64,000 nt of DNA from Streptomyces sp. f51 (GTDB taxonomy: Bacteria; Actinomycetota; Actinomycetes; Streptomycetales; Streptomycetaceae): assembly GCF_037940415.1 (NCBI RefSeq), contig NZ_CP149798.1, forward strand, positions 3,589,001 to 3,653,000, in the 5' to 3' direction. Below, piece after piece: positions 53,319 through 63,444 of the stretch. Position 1 is the stretch's first letter, and every line of letters begins with the position of its first letter. The notes below the pieces were generated by a model, which was not told the origin of the DNA, did no database searches, and saw nothing but the letters and a program-made list of their open reading frames with translations. A program made the translations under genes and the position numbers.

Positions 53319-54188
53319 GTGACCTCAGCGACTCGCCGGCCCGAGACCCCGGCCTCCACCGTCCCGCCCCGGCTGATCGCCACGGACCTCGACGGCACCT
53401 TGTTGCGCGACGACAAATCGGTGTCCGACCGCACGATCGCCGCCCTCGCCGCCGCCGAACAGGCCGGCATCGAGGTCTTCTTCGTCACCGGCCGCCCGGC
53501 CCGCTGGATGGACGTCGTCAGCGACCACGTCCACGGGCACGGCCTGGCCATCTGCGGCAACGGCGCCGCCGTGGTCGACCTGCACGGCGGCCCCGGCGCC
53601 CACCGCTTCGTCAAGATCCGCGAACTGACCCCCGACACCGCCCTGGACGTCATCCGGATCCTGCGTTCCGCGGCGCCCGGCACGGTCTGCGCCGTCGAGC
53701 GGACGTTCGGCCTCCATCTCGAACCGGGCTACCCCCTGATGCACATGGAGCCCCCGGAGATCGTCCTTCCCGCCGAGAAGCTCCTCGCCGAGGACGCGCT
53801 GGACGCCGATCAGCCCGTCCTGAAGGTGCTCGCGTTCCACCCGGACATGGACCCGGACGAGTTCCTCGCCGTCGCCCGCCCCGCCATCGGCGACCGGGCC
53901 AACGTGACCCGGTCGAGCCCCAGCGCCCTGCTGGAGATCAGCGGCCCGGGCATCTCCAAGGCCAGCACGCTCGCGCTGTGCTGCGCCGAGCGCGGTATCG
54001 CGCCGGAGGAGGTCGTCGCCTTCGGTGACATGCCGAACGACGTCGAGATGCTCACCTGGGCCGGCCGGTCGTACGCGATGGGCAACGCCCACCCGGCCGT
54101 GATCGCCGCCGCCTCCGGGCGCACGGTCGCGAACAACGAGGACGGTGTGGCGGTCGTGATCGAACAGATCCTGGCGGACCGCTCGTAG
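53319..54188 (+). CDS. Cof-type HAD phosphatase
   Basis: A 289-residue HAD hydrolase closely like the one after ser[31 protein letters not shown] and [15 protein letters not shown] 53319 has GGGAGA 9 nt upstream and is preferred to an earlier in-frame ATG. The substrate is unknown; the two HAD genes may be ancient paralogues. Confidence 0.89.
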   Translation: MTSATRRPETPASTVPPRLIATDLDGTLLRDDKSVSDRTIAALAAAEQAGIEVFFVTGRPARWMDVVSDHVHGHGLAICGNGAAVVDLHGGPGAHRFVKIRELTPDTALDVIRILRSAAPGTVCAVERTFGLHLEPGYPLMHMEPPEIVLPAEKLLAEDALDADQPVLKVLAFHPDMDPDEFLAVARPAIGDRANVTRSSPSALLEISGPGISKASTLALCCAERGIAPEEVVAFGDMPNDVEMLTWAGRSYAMGNAHPAVIAAASGRTVANNEDGVAVVIEQILADRS

Positions 54189-54207
54189 AGCGGCGGGAGC
54201 ACGGCCG

Positions 54208-54240
54208 CAGGCCCTCGGGCGACACCCGCCCGAGGGCCTG
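54208..54240. terminator. Terminator between the HAD and M23 genes
   Basis: CAGGCCCTCGGGCG (54208-54221) and CGCCCGAGGGCCTG (54227-54240) form 14 perfect pairs with a 5-nt loop, between convergent genes. Confidence 0.85.
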
Positions 54241-54245
54241 TGGCG

Positions 54246-55289
54246 CTAGACGACGACCCCGTGCTCCGCCAGCCACGGCACCGGGTCGATCGCCGATCCC
54301 ATGTCCGGTGTCACCCGCACCTCGAAGTGCAGATGCGGGCCCGTGGAGTTGCCGCTGGTGCCCGACTGCCCGATCCACTCCCCGGTCGAGACCCGCTGCC
54401 CCTGGTCGACGGCGACGGCCGCGAGATGCGCGTACTGCGTGTAGTAGCCGCCGGGGTGCTCGATCACGACCTCGATGCCGAAGGCGCCGCCACAGGACAC
54501 CTTCACCACCCGGCCCGCTCCGGCCGCCCGCACCGGAGTGCCGATGGGCACCGCGAAGTCCTGCCCGGTGTGCCGGTGCGCCCAGTGCTCACCCCCGCTG
54601 CCGAAGCCGGCGGAGAGTTCGTACGTCTCCACGGGAGCGACCCACGCGCTGGTGAACGCCGGCGGCGGCTGGTCGAGACGGACCGCCCCTCGGCAGGCAC
54701 CGGCCGCCACGGAGGCGTCCGCCCGGCTCTGCAACGCCGAGCGCGCCTCGTCGAGTCTGGCCTCGATGGTCCGCTTGATCGCGGCGAGATCGTCGGTCCG
54801 TCGCTCCAGCGCCCGCCACTCCGAACGGGCCTTCGCCTCGTCCACGGCGAGCCGTCCCTCGGCACGCCGGCTCCTCGCGACGGCGCCCGCGACGGCCAGA
54901 TCGGCCCGCCGCACCGCGTGCTGACCGCGCATCAGCCCGTCGGGATCCTTCGCGAACAGGATCTGCGCCGTGTACGGCAGCCCGCCGCCCTGCCGGTACT
55001 GGGCGCGCACAATGCGCCCCAGGTCCTCGTGCAGTACGGAGATCTCCCGCCGCTCCCGCACGAGCCGGCGCTCGGCCCGCTCCGCCCAGCCGCGCTGCGC
55101 CTCGGCGTCCTGCCGCCCGGCCTCGTACTGTCCCGAGGCCACGGAGGCGTCCTCGTACAGCCGCGCCACCTGGGTGCTGATGTCGAGGTCCGCACCGTCG
55201 CCGTCGGCCGCGGCCGGCCGGGCCGCGAGCACCACGAGCACGGACAACAGGGCCGGGATCAGGAGGGGATGGCGGCGAGAGGAGCGCAT
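54246..55289 (-). CDS. Secreted M23 (LytM-type) peptidase with coiled coil
   Basis: A 347-residue exported protein. Signal peptide (about 1-28), a long alpha-helical coiled coil (about 35-195), then an M23 domain (about 225-345) with HTGQDFAVP and HLHFEV zinc motifs. It resembles NlpD/EnvC-type cell-wall factors that cut or activate cutting of peptidoglycan. The ATG at 55289 starts the signal peptide; no strong Shine-Dalgarno is seen. Confidence 0.87.
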   Translation of the reverse strand: MRSSRRHPLLIPALLSVLVVLAARPAAADGDGADLDISTQVARLYEDASVASGQYEAGRQDAEAQRGWAERAERRLVRERREISVLHEDLGRIVRAQYRQGGGLPYTAQILFAKDPDGLMRGQHAVRRADLAVAGAVARSRRAEGRLAVDEAKARSEWRALERRTDDLAAIKRTIEARLDEARSALQSRADASVAAGACRGAVRLDQPPPAFTSAWVAPVETYELSAGFGSGGEHWAHRHTGQDFAVPIGTPVRAAGAGRVVKVSCGGAFGIEVVIEHPGGYYTQYAHLAAVAVDQGQRVSTGEWIGQSGTSGNSTGPHLHFEVRVTPDMGSAIDPVPWLAEHGVVV

Positions 55290-55481
55290 GACAGCGATCG
55301 TGGCCCGCGCTCCCGGACCCGGCCCGTTCAAGGGGTGCACCTGGGGGACAGGACGTCACGAATGGCCCAGCTTCCCGGCCGAACGGGACCCCGCCGACGG
55401 GCCGCCGGACGCCCGGCACCGGCGCGGACCACGAACAGGTCGCCCGTGGGGATCGCGAACAGATCGCCCGCGCAAGGGGGT

Positions 55482-57215
55482 TCAGCGCCGTACCTGCCAC
55501 ACCACCGTCGTACCGCCGCCGTCAGGACCGATCCCCGGCCCGTACCAACTCGCGCCGCCCAGCGACTCGGCACGCCGCTCGAGGTTCTTCAGACCGCTGC
55601 GCCGGCCGCCGTCGGGGATGCCCACGCCGTCGTCCGCGACGGCGAGGCGCACACCAGGCCGCCCGTCCGGCAGGAGGACGTCGGCATCGACGGAGACCTC
55701 GATCCGGGAGGCCCCCGCGTGCCGGAAGGCGTTGGAGAGCGCCTCGCGCAGCGCGGCGATGAGGTTCTTGCCGGTGAGTTCGCCGACCGCCGTGTCGACG
55801 GGTCCTGTGAAGCGGTGCCCGGGGTGGAACCCGAGGGGCACGGCGGCCATGTTGATCTCGCGCAGGACGCGGGTGCTCAGCTCGGACGGCGTCTCGGCGG
55901 GACCCTGTCGAAGCGCGAAGATCGCGGTGCGGATCTCCTGGATGGTGACGTCGAGTTCGTCGACGGCCTTGCCGACCCCCCGCGACACCTCGGGCACGTT
56001 CGACCGGCGCTGTGCGCTCTCCAGCATCATTCCGGTGGCGAACAGCCGCTGGATGACCAGGTCGTGCAGGTCACGGGCGATCCGGTCGCGGTCCTCGTAC
56101 ACCGCGAGCCGTTCCCGGTCGCGCTGGGTCTCGGCCATCATCAGCGCCAGGGCCGCCTGCGAGGCGAACTGCGTGGCGACGCTCCGCTCGGTCCCGGTGA
56201 ACTGGCGTCCGTCGCGGGATCTCGGGGTGAGCAGGGCTCCGAGCACCCGGCCGTCGCTCTGCAAGGGGAGCATCATGACGGGCCCGTAGGCGTGGGTGAG
56301 ATCGGTGCGCATACGTGGGTCGGCGGACGCGTCCGTCACGAACACCGGGTTTCCGTCGCGGAGTTCGGCGACCAGTTCGCTCTCCGGCGGGACAACCACG
56401 CCGAGCAGCCTCGACGGGTGGTCCGAGGCCACCGCGACGACCTCCAGACCGCCCTCCTCCGTGGCCAGCAGCACGAGCCCGGCCGCGGCACCGGAGAGCC
56501 GGCGGGCCTGTTCCGCCACGACCTGCAACGCGTCCTCGGCGTCGCCGCCCGCCAGCAGCACGGTGGTGACGGCCACCGAGCCGTCGATCCAGCGCTCACG
56601 CTGCTTCGCCGCCTCGTACAGACGGGCGTTGCCGATGGCGGTCCCTGCCTCCGTGGCGAACACCCGGAGCATGTCGAGATCGTCGTCGTCGAAGGTGCCG
56701 CCGCCCCGCTTCTCCGTGAGATACAGGTTTCCGAAGATCTCCCCCCGCACCCGGATCGGTACCCCGAGGAAACTGCGCATCGGCGGATGACCGGCCGGGA
56801 ACCCGCAGGAGCGCGGATCGTCGGTCAGGTCCGCCAGGCGCACCGGGTCGGGGTCGCGGATGAGCGCGCCCAGCAGCCCTCTGCGGCCGTCGGGCCGCCG
56901 TCCGATGGCGCGGGCGGTCTCCTCGTCGACGCCGTACTGGACGAATTCCGCGAGACCCTGTCCGCTCTCGTCCACGACTCCGATGGCCGCGTAGCGCGCC
57001 TGGGTGAGTTCGGCCGCCGTCTCGCAGATCCGGTCGAGCTTGGAGCGCAGCTCAAGCCCCGACCCGACCGTGCGCACCGCCTCAAGCAGCTGCGGCACCC
57101 GTGCAGCGGAGGCGGCGGACAGCCCCGCGGGAGCACGGACCGCCCGCGCCGCCGCGCCCGCACCGCCACCTGTGCCTTCGTCGCCCGGGACGGGGGAGCC
57201 CCTCACCGCTGACAT
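55482..57215 (-). CDS. GAF-GAF sensor histidine kinase (DevS-like architecture)
   Basis: A 577-residue soluble kinase. GAF domains at about 45-195 and 215-365 are followed by HisKA_3 (RIARDLHDLVIQRLFATGM with the phospho-His) and an ATPase domain (ALREALSNAFRHAGA, VADDGVGIPDGG, GLKNLERRAESLGG). It resembles the oxygen/redox kinase DevS, but haem binding cannot be read. It lies 24 nt after cydCD and may be cotranscribed with the oxidase genes. No response regulator is adjacent. Confidence 0.88.
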   Translation of the reverse strand: MSAVRGSPVPGDEGTGGGAGAAARAVRAPAGLSAASAARVPQLLEAVRTVGSGLELRSKLDRICETAAELTQARYAAIGVVDESGQGLAEFVQYGVDEETARAIGRRPDGRRGLLGALIRDPDPVRLADLTDDPRSCGFPAGHPPMRSFLGVPIRVRGEIFGNLYLTEKRGGGTFDDDDLDMLRVFATEAGTAIGNARLYEAAKQRERWIDGSVAVTTVLLAGGDAEDALQVVAEQARRLSGAAAGLVLLATEEGGLEVVAVASDHPSRLLGVVVPPESELVAELRDGNPVFVTDASADPRMRTDLTHAYGPVMMLPLQSDGRVLGALLTPRSRDGRQFTGTERSVATQFASQAALALMMAETQRDRERLAVYEDRDRIARDLHDLVIQRLFATGMMLESAQRRSNVPEVSRGVGKAVDELDVTIQEIRTAIFALRQGPAETPSELSTRVLREINMAAVPLGFHPGHRFTGPVDTAVGELTGKNLIAALREALSNAFRHAGASRIEVSVDADVLLPDGRPGVRLAVADDGVGIPDGGRRSGLKNLERRAESLGGASWYGPGIGPDGGGTTVVWQVRR

Positions 57216-57238
57216 GCTTCGAGCCTAATGAGTCCGGC

Positions 57239-60200
57239 TCAGGAGGCCACCGCACGCACCAGCAGATCCGCCGCGGTCTCCCGTTCCGCCATCTCCCTCA
57301 GCGGCCCGTCGACGGCCGACAGTTCCGCGAACGCCCCGCGCTGGACCACGCGGCCCCGCGCGAGCACGATCACCTCGTCCACCGCGTCGAGCCCGGCCAG
57401 CCGGTGCGTGATCAGCACGGTCGTACGGCCCTCGGTCGCGGCCAGCAGATCCGCCGTGAGCGCGTCGGCCGTCGGCAGGTCGAGGTGTTCCGCCGGTTCG
57501 TCGAGAACGAGGACGGGGAAGTCTGCGAGCAGCGCGCGTGCCAGCGCGAGCCGCTGGCGCTGACCGCCGGACAGCCGTGCCCCGTGTTCGCCGATCAGGG
57601 TGTCGAGCCCGTCGGGCAGCCCGTCCACCCAGTCGAGGAGGCGGGCTCGTCCGAGCGCCTCGCGCACCGCGGCCTCCGTGGCGTCCTTGCGGGCGAGCAG
57701 CAGGTTCTCGCGCACGCTGCTGTCGAAGAGGTGCGCGTCCTGGGCGCACAGCCCGACCAGCCGGCGCACGGCGTCCCCGTCCAGCCCGCGGGCGTCCGTG
57801 CCGCCCAGCGTGTACGTCCCCGCCTCCGGGTCCAGGAACCGCAGCAGCACCTGTGCCAGCGTCGTCTTTCCGGCCCCGGACATGCCGACCACGGCGACCC
57901 TGCGGCCCTCCTGGAGGGTCAGGTCGAGTCCGGCCAGCGCCTCACGGTCCTGTCCGACGTGCCGGGCCCGGAGTCCGGACACCTGGAGCGGGAACGGTGA
58001 CGCGGGCGCGGGGAGGGGCTTTTCCGGCTCGCGTACGGGATCGGCGGCGTCGAGCACCTCGTGGACGCGCTCGGCGCTCTTGCGCACCCGCTGCCGGTAC
58101 TGGACGGCGAGCGGCAGTCCCATGACGGCCTCGAAGGCGGCCAGTGGGGTGAGGACGACGACGGCCATCAGCACGCCGTGCAGCCGTCCCGCGGCGAACG
58201 CCTGGGCGCCCACGACGGCGGTGGCCGCGACGGTGAGCCCGCAGACGAGTGCCGTGAGTCCGTCGCCGAGTGCGGTGGCGGTGGCGGCCCGGGAGGCGAT
58301 GCCCGTGAGGACGCCGTCGGCCCGCCGTGCCTTCGCGGTACGGGCCGGCAGCGCGCCCGCGACGGTCAGTTCGGCGGTACCGGTGAGCAGGTCGGCCACC
58401 TGGGTCGCCAGTTCGCCGCGCGCGGGAGCCAGCCGTCGCTCGGCGCGGCGCGCCACGGCGCCGGTCACCAGGGGGACCCCGGCTCCGGCCGCCAGCAGAC
58501 CGGCGGCGAGGACCGCCCCGGCTTCGGGCAGCAGCCAGGCGGTGAACCCGACGGAGGCGGCGGAGACGAGCACCGCGGCTCCGGCCGGCAGGAGCCAGCG
58601 CAGCCAGTAGTCCTGCAAGGTGTCCACGTCGGCGACGAGCCGCGAGAGCAGGTCACCGCGCCGAGTGGTCCGCAGTCCGGCAGGCGCGAGCCGTTCCAGG
58701 CGCCGGTAGACGGCCACGCGGGTGTCGGCCAGCATCCGCAGCACGGCGTCGTGCGACACGAGCCGCTCCGCGTACCGGAACACCGCCCGGCCGATGCCGA
58801 ACGTCCGGGTGGCCGTGACGGCCACCATCAGATAGAAGACCGGCGGCTGCTGGGAGGCCCGGGAGATGAGCCATCCGGAGGTCGCCATGAGGCCGACGGC
58901 GCTCCCGAGCGCGAGGCCGCCGAGGAGCAGGGCCAGCGCCAGCGGACGCCGTCGGGGGGCAGCCATCGCCCGGACGCGGGCGAGCGCATCGCTGCGGCGG
59001 GGAGCATGCGAGGAGTGGGCTTCGGCGTCCGCCGGGAACGTGCCCGTCGGCTCGTCCTCCCGGGGGAGCGGGATGCGGGGCGGCCCCGACGGGCCGGGGG
59101 CGTCGGCCTCGGCCGCCGGGCGCGGCACCCCTGGGGCGGGGGCTTCCAGGCGGACCACCCGGTCCGCGACGTCCAGCAGGGCCGGCCGGTGCACGACCAG
59201 CAGGACGGTCCGTCCCACGGCGAGCCGCCGGACCGCCGCGACGACCTCGGCCTCGGTCGCGCCGTCGAGCGCGGCCGTCGGCTCGTCGAGCAGCAGCACG
59301 GGCCGGTCCGCGAGGAAGGCCCGCGCGAGGGCCAGGCGTTGACGCTGCCCGGCCGACAGTCCGGCGCCGTCCTCGCCGAGGAGCGTGTCGGCTCCGGCGG
59401 GCAGCGCGTCGACGAACTCCGCCGCACCGGCGTCGACCAGGGCCCGGCGCAGCGCGGTGTCGTCGGCGTCGGGACGCGCCAGCCGTACGTTCTCGGCGAT
59501 GGATCCGGCGTACAGATGGGGTCGTTGCGGCACCCAGGCGATCCGCGAGCGCCAGTCGGCGAGGTCGGCGTCGGCCAGGTCGGCTCCCCCGGCCCGGACC
59601 CGACCGGCGGCGGGCTCCACGAAGCCGAGCAGAACGCTGAGCAGCGTCGACTTGCCCGCGCCGCTGGGGCCGACGAGGGCGACCGTCTCACCGGCCTCGA
59701 CCGTGAAGGAGACGTCCGAGACCGCGTCCGCGGACCGTCCCGGGTACCGCACGGTCACTCCCTCGAAGGCGATCTCCCCCGCGGGCACCCGCAGCGAGCC
59801 GTACCTCGGTGCCGGGGTCTCCAGCACCTCGAAGATCGCCTCGGCGGCGGCGAGTCCCTCGGCGGCGGCGTGGTACTGCGCTCCCACCTGCCGCAGGGGC
59901 AGATAGGCCTCGGGTGCCAGCACCAGGATGACGAGCCCGGTGTACAGGTCCAGTTCGCCCCGCACGAGGCGCATACCGATGGTCACCGCGACCAGGGCCA
60001 CCGAGATGGTGGCGAGAAGTTCCAGGGCGAAGGACGACAGGAAGGCGATCCGCAGCGTCCGCATGGTCGCCTGCCGGTACTCGCCGGTGATCTTCCGGAT
60101 CGACTCGGCCTGCGCCTTGGCGCGGCCGAACACTTTGAGTGTGGGAAGTCCCGCGACCACGTCCAGGAAGTGCCCGGACAGGCGGGAGAGCATCCGCCAT

Positions 60201-60766
60201 TGACGGTCCATCTGGCTGCGCGTGGCCCAGCCGATCAGCACCATGAACAGAGGAATGAGCGGCAGGGTGCCGACGATGATCGCGGCCGAGACCCGGTCCT
60301 CGGTGACGATGCGCGCCAGGACGGCGACCGGGACGACGAGAGCGAGCCCCAACTGCGGCAGATAGCGCGAGAAGTAGTCGTCGAGCGCGTCGACACCCCG
60401 GGTCGCGAGAGCGACCAGAGACCCGGTCCGCCGGCCGCTGAGCCAGCCGGGCCCGAGCAAGGCGGCCTTCTCCAGCAGCCGCCCCCTCAGCTCCGACTTG
60501 ACCGCGGCGCTCGCGCGGTGCGCGGCCAGCTCGGTGAGCCAGGCCACCACAGCGCGACCGACCGCCACCGCCGTCAACAGCAGCAGGGGGATGTGCAGTT
60601 CGGCGACGGAGGACCCGTGCTGGAAGGCTCCGACCACCACTTCGGCGATGAGCATCGCCTGAGCGATGACCAGAGCCGCTCCGGCGACGCCCAGCCCCAC
60701 GATCGCCACAAGAAACAGGCGGGTGGCTCGGGCGTACCGAAGCAGGCGAGGATCAATTGGTTTCAC
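57239..60766 (-). CDS. cydCD: Fused CydDC-type ABC exporter
   Basis: An 1175-residue fusion of two ABC half-transporters, typical of streptomycetes. The first half has six helices, then Walker A GPSGAGKSTLL and signature LSAGQRQRLALARAF. The second has GMSGAGKTTL and LSGGQRQRLALARAL. CydDC exports cysteine/glutathione and is needed to assemble cytochrome bd. The GTG at 60766 has AAAGG 10 nt upstream and lies inside a parS site. An ATG at 60811, inside the second parS, would add 15 residues (MFHVKR...). Confidence 0.93.
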   Translation of the reverse strand: MKPIDPRLLRYARATRLFLVAIVGLGVAGAALVIAQAMLIAEVVVGAFQHGSSVAELHIPLLLLTAVAVGRAVVAWLTELAAHRASAAVKSELRGRLLEKAALLGPGWLSGRRTGSLVALATRGVDALDDYFSRYLPQLGLALVVPVAVLARIVTEDRVSAAIIVGTLPLIPLFMVLIGWATRSQMDRQWRMLSRLSGHFLDVVAGLPTLKVFGRAKAQAESIRKITGEYRQATMRTLRIAFLSSFALELLATISVALVAVTIGMRLVRGELDLYTGLVILVLAPEAYLPLRQVGAQYHAAAEGLAAAEAIFEVLETPAPRYGSLRVPAGEIAFEGVTVRYPGRSADAVSDVSFTVEAGETVALVGPSGAGKSTLLSVLLGFVEPAAGRVRAGGADLADADLADWRSRIAWVPQRPHLYAGSIAENVRLARPDADDTALRRALVDAGAAEFVDALPAGADTLLGEDGAGLSAGQRQRLALARAFLADRPVLLLDEPTAALDGATEAEVVAAVRRLAVGRTVLLVVHRPALLDVADRVVRLEAPAPGVPRPAAEADAPGPSGPPRIPLPREDEPTGTFPADAEAHSSHAPRRSDALARVRAMAAPRRRPLALALLLGGLALGSAVGLMATSGWLISRASQQPPVFYLMVAVTATRTFGIGRAVFRYAERLVSHDAVLRMLADTRVAVYRRLERLAPAGLRTTRRGDLLSRLVADVDTLQDYWLRWLLPAGAAVLVSAASVGFTAWLLPEAGAVLAAGLLAAGAGVPLVTGAVARRAERRLAPARGELATQVADLLTGTAELTVAGALPARTAKARRADGVLTGIASRAATATALGDGLTALVCGLTVAATAVVGAQAFAAGRLHGVLMAVVVLTPLAAFEAVMGLPLAVQYRQRVRKSAERVHEVLDAADPVREPEKPLPAPASPFPLQVSGLRARHVGQDREALAGLDLTLQEGRRVAVVGMSGAGKTTLAQVLLRFLDPEAGTYTLGGTDARGLDGDAVRRLVGLCAQDAHLFDSSVRENLLLARKDATEAAVREALGRARLLDWVDGLPDGLDTLIGEHGARLSGGQRQRLALARALLADFPVLVLDEPAEHLDLPTADALTADLLAATEGRTTVLITHRLAGLDAVDEVIVLARGRVVQRGAFAELSAVDGPLREMAERETAADLLVRAVAS

Positions 60767-60773
60767 GTGAAAC
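60760..60773. other. parS site (ParB binding)
   Basis: A perfect GTTTCACGTGAAAC palindrome overlapping the cydCD start codon. Confidence 0.92.
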
Positions 60774-60795
60774 ACACCTTTGGCCCATTGGGCAC

Positions 60796-60809
60796 GTTTC
60801 ACGTGAAAC
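60796..60809. other. parS site (ParB binding)
   Basis: A second perfect GTTTCACGTGAAAC palindrome, 36 bp from the first, in the cydB-cydCD gap. Confidence 0.92.
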
Positions 60810-60826
60810 ATGCCGTTACATCGGAT

Positions 60827-61834
60827 TCAGTGCGACGCGTCCACGGCGATGTGGTGCGTGCCGATGCGCTTGCGGAACACCCAGTAGGTCCAGCTCTGGT
60901 AGACCAGAACGATCGGCGTGGCGATCACGGCACACCAGGTCATGATCTTCAGGGTGTAGTGACTCGACGAGGCGTTGGTGACCGTGAGGCTCCAGTCCGC
61001 GTTGAGCGAGGACGGCATGACGTCCGGGAAGAGCGACAGGAAGAGCATCGCGACGGCCGCCACGATGGTGACCCCCGAGAGGATGAAGGCCCATCCCTCC
61101 CGTCCGGCGTTGACCATCGCCAGCGCCGCGACGAGGGCGGCCACGGCCACGATCAGCGCGGCCAGCGACGCGCCGTCACCGCTGTCGACCTGGGTCCAGA
61201 TGAGGAAGACCAGCGCCAGCACGGCCGTCGCCAGACCGACCTGGATCGCCAGCTTCCGCGACCGTTCCCGGATGTCGCCCACCGTCTTGAGCCCGACGAA
61301 CACAGCTCCGTGGAAGGTGAACAGCGTGAGCGTCACCAGCCCACCGAGGATCGAGTAGGGGTTGAGCAGATCCCAGAAGTTGCCCACGTACTCGAAGTTC
61401 CGGTCGATCTTCACTCCGCGCACGATGTTCCCGAAGGCCACACCCCACAGGAACGCCGGGATCAGCGAGGTCCAGAAGATCGCCTCCTCCCAGTTGCGCT
61501 GCCAGTGCTCCTCGGGCCGCTTCGCCCGGTACTCGAAGGCGACTCCGCGCACGATCAGACAGACCAGGATGAGCAGCAGGGCCAGATAGAAGCCGGAGAA
61601 CAGGGTGGCGTACCACTCGGGGAAGGCGGCGAAGGTCGCGCCGCCGGCTGTGAGCAGCCACACCTCGTTGCCGTCCCACACAGGACCGATCGTGTTGATC
61701 AGCACCCGCTTCTCGGTGCGGTCACGGGCCAGCAGCTTGGTGAGGATGCCGACTCCGAAGTCAAAGCCCTCCAGGAAGAAGTAGCCGATCCAGAGGATGG
61801 CGATGAGGACGAACCAGACGTCGTGAAGTTCCAT
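60827..61834 (-). CDS. cydB: Cytochrome bd oxidase subunit II
   Basis: A 335-residue membrane protein with eight to nine helices. MELHDVWFVLIAILWIGYFF, EGFDFGVGIL, GPVWDGNEVWLLTAGGATFAAFP are diagnostic CydB blocks. It stabilises CydA in the quinol oxidase. The start is 20 nt after cydA with GGGAGC upstream. Confidence 0.95.
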   Translation of the reverse strand: MELHDVWFVLIAILWIGYFFLEGFDFGVGILTKLLARDRTEKRVLINTIGPVWDGNEVWLLTAGGATFAAFPEWYATLFSGFYLALLLILVCLIVRGVAFEYRAKRPEEHWQRNWEEAIFWTSLIPAFLWGVAFGNIVRGVKIDRNFEYVGNFWDLLNPYSILGGLVTLTLFTFHGAVFVGLKTVGDIRERSRKLAIQVGLATAVLALVFLIWTQVDSGDGASLAALIVAVAALVAALAMVNAGREGWAFILSGVTIVAAVAMLFLSLFPDVMPSSLNADWSLTVTNASSSHYTLKIMTWCAVIATPIVLVYQSWTYWVFRKRIGTHHIAVDASH

Positions 61835-61854
61835 GACTCAGCAGCTCCCTGAGC

Positions 61855-63363
61855 CTAGTAGGAGAAGGCCATCGGCTTGTCGGCGTCACTGGAGTCGCCG
61901 CCGATCCTGGTGGGCGGGTTGAGGTCGGACTCGGTGAGCTCGGGCGGGCCGGCCTTCACGTACTTCGCCAGCAGCTTGACCTCGATGACGGCGAGGATCG
62001 CGTAGATCAGCGAGTAGACGGTCAGCGAGGTGATGACCTCGCCCTGCGAGACGGTGGGGGAGACCGCGAAGCGGGTCTGGAGCACGCCGTAGACGACCCA
62101 CGGCTGACGGCCCATCTCGGTGAAGATCCAGCCCCAGGAGTTGGCGATCAGCGGGAAGGCCAGCGTCCAGATGGCGATGCGCCAGCCCCACTTGGTGAGC
62201 TTCGGGCCGAGCGCCTTGTTCTTGAACAGGACCAGGTGCGGCGCCTCGTCCTCGCCGACCCTGAGGTGCTGCGGCAGCATGAACTTCTTGCGGGTCAGCC
62301 AGAGTCCGACGACGCCGATCGCGAAGGACGCCATGCCGAAGCCGATCATCCAGCGGAACGCCCAGAAGGTGACCGGGATGATGGGGCGGTAGTCGCCGGG
62401 ACCGTACTTCTCCTGCTCGGCCTTGTTCGTGTCGTTGATGCCGGGCACATACGAGTTGAAGTCGTCGTCGGCGAGGAAGGACAGTATCCCCGGGATCGAC
62501 AGCTCGACGGTGTTGTGGCCCTTGCTGACGTCTCCGTACGCGAAGATCGAGAAGGGCGCGGAGTCCTGGCCGTCCCACAGCGCCTCGGCGGCGGCCATCT
62601 TCATCGGCTGCTGCTTGAACATGATCTTGCCCAGGGTGTCGCCGCTGATCGCCGTGAGGAGACCGGCGATGACGACGGTGACCAGGCCGAGCCGCAGCGA
62701 GGTCTTCATGACGGCGACATGCCGCTTGCGGGCCAGGTGGATCCCGGCGATGCCCACCATGAACGCGCCGCCGGTCAGGAAGGCGGCCGTGAGGGTGTGG
62801 AACGCCTGGGCGAGCGCGGTGTTCTGCGTCAGTACGTGCCAGAAGTCGGTGAGTTCCGCACGCCCACGCGCCTTGTTGATCCGGTAGCCGACCGGGTGCT
62901 GCATCCACGAGTTGGCCGCGAGGATGAAGTACGCCGACAGGACGGTGCCGATGGAGACCATCCAGATGCAGGCGAGGTGGAGCTTCTTCGGGAGCTTGTC
63001 CCAGCCGAAGATCCACAGCCCGATGAAGGTGGACTCGAAGAAGAAGGCGATCAGGGCCTCGAAGGCGAGCGGCGCTCCGAAGATGTCACCGACGAAGCGC
63101 GAGTAGGCGGACCAGTTCATGCCGAACTGGAACTCCTGGACGATGCCGGTGACGACGCCCATCGCGATGTTGATCAGGAAGAGCTTGCCCCAGAACTTGG
63201 TCGCCCTGAGGTACTTCTGATTCTCCGTACGCACCCAGGCGGTTTGCAGGCCGGCGACGAGCGCGGCGAGCGAGATCGTCAGGGGAACGAAGAAGAAGTG
63301 GTAGACGGTGATAATGCCGAACTGCCATCGCGCCATGGTTTCCGGCGCCAAAGCCAATTCCAC
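61855..63363 (-). CDS. cydA: Cytochrome bd oxidase subunit I
   Basis: A 502-residue quinol oxidase subunit with nine helices. His in VYHFFFVPLT and His in QAFHTLTAAF are haem ligands; TEMGRQPWVVYGVLQT is the conserved block after the quinol loop. The Q loop is short. GTG 63363 has AAGGAG 9 nt upstream. It is the first gene of cydABCD, with Rex sites upstream, which fits oxygen-limited induction. Confidence 0.96.
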   Translation of the reverse strand: MELALAPETMARWQFGIITVYHFFFVPLTISLAALVAGLQTAWVRTENQKYLRATKFWGKLFLINIAMGVVTGIVQEFQFGMNWSAYSRFVGDIFGAPLAFEALIAFFFESTFIGLWIFGWDKLPKKLHLACIWMVSIGTVLSAYFILAANSWMQHPVGYRINKARGRAELTDFWHVLTQNTALAQAFHTLTAAFLTGGAFMVGIAGIHLARKRHVAVMKTSLRLGLVTVVIAGLLTAISGDTLGKIMFKQQPMKMAAAEALWDGQDSAPFSIFAYGDVSKGHNTVELSIPGILSFLADDDFNSYVPGINDTNKAEQEKYGPGDYRPIIPVTFWAFRWMIGFGMASFAIGVVGLWLTRKKFMLPQHLRVGEDEAPHLVLFKNKALGPKLTKWGWRIAIWTLAFPLIANSWGWIFTEMGRQPWVVYGVLQTRFAVSPTVSQGEVITSLTVYSLIYAILAVIEVKLLAKYVKAGPPELTESDLNPPTRIGGDSSDADKPMAFSY

Positions 63364-63402
63364 GTCGTCAGTCTCCTTACGTCGCCGTGGTCACAGCGGC
63401 AG

Positions 63403-63420
63403 TGTGCCCGCTTCACAACA
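63403..63420 (-). promoter_or_regulatory. Second, weaker Rex-like site
   Basis: On the minus strand TTGTGAAGCGGGCACACT keeps one perfect half-site TTGTGAA; the second half is degraded. It lies between the main Rex site and the cydA start. Confidence 0.4.
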
Positions 63421-63444
63421 GACATCACGGGAGCAACAGGACAC

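Noticed and set aside
54240..57212. A 990-codon plus-strand open frame opposite the M23 peptidase and histidine kinase genes
   Set aside because: Same shadow effect; both minus-strand genes have intact catalytic motifs and plausible starts.
60767..60811. Extension of CydCD to the ATG at 60811 (MFHVKR...)
   Set aside because: The extra residues are a translated parS and linker; the GTG at 60766 has a better ribosome-binding site, though the longer form is not excluded.
58061..61852. A 1263-codon plus-strand open frame opposite cydCD and cydB
   Set aside because: Low-complexity Gly/Arg/His composition without motifs; the minus strand encodes clear ABC and CydB proteins.
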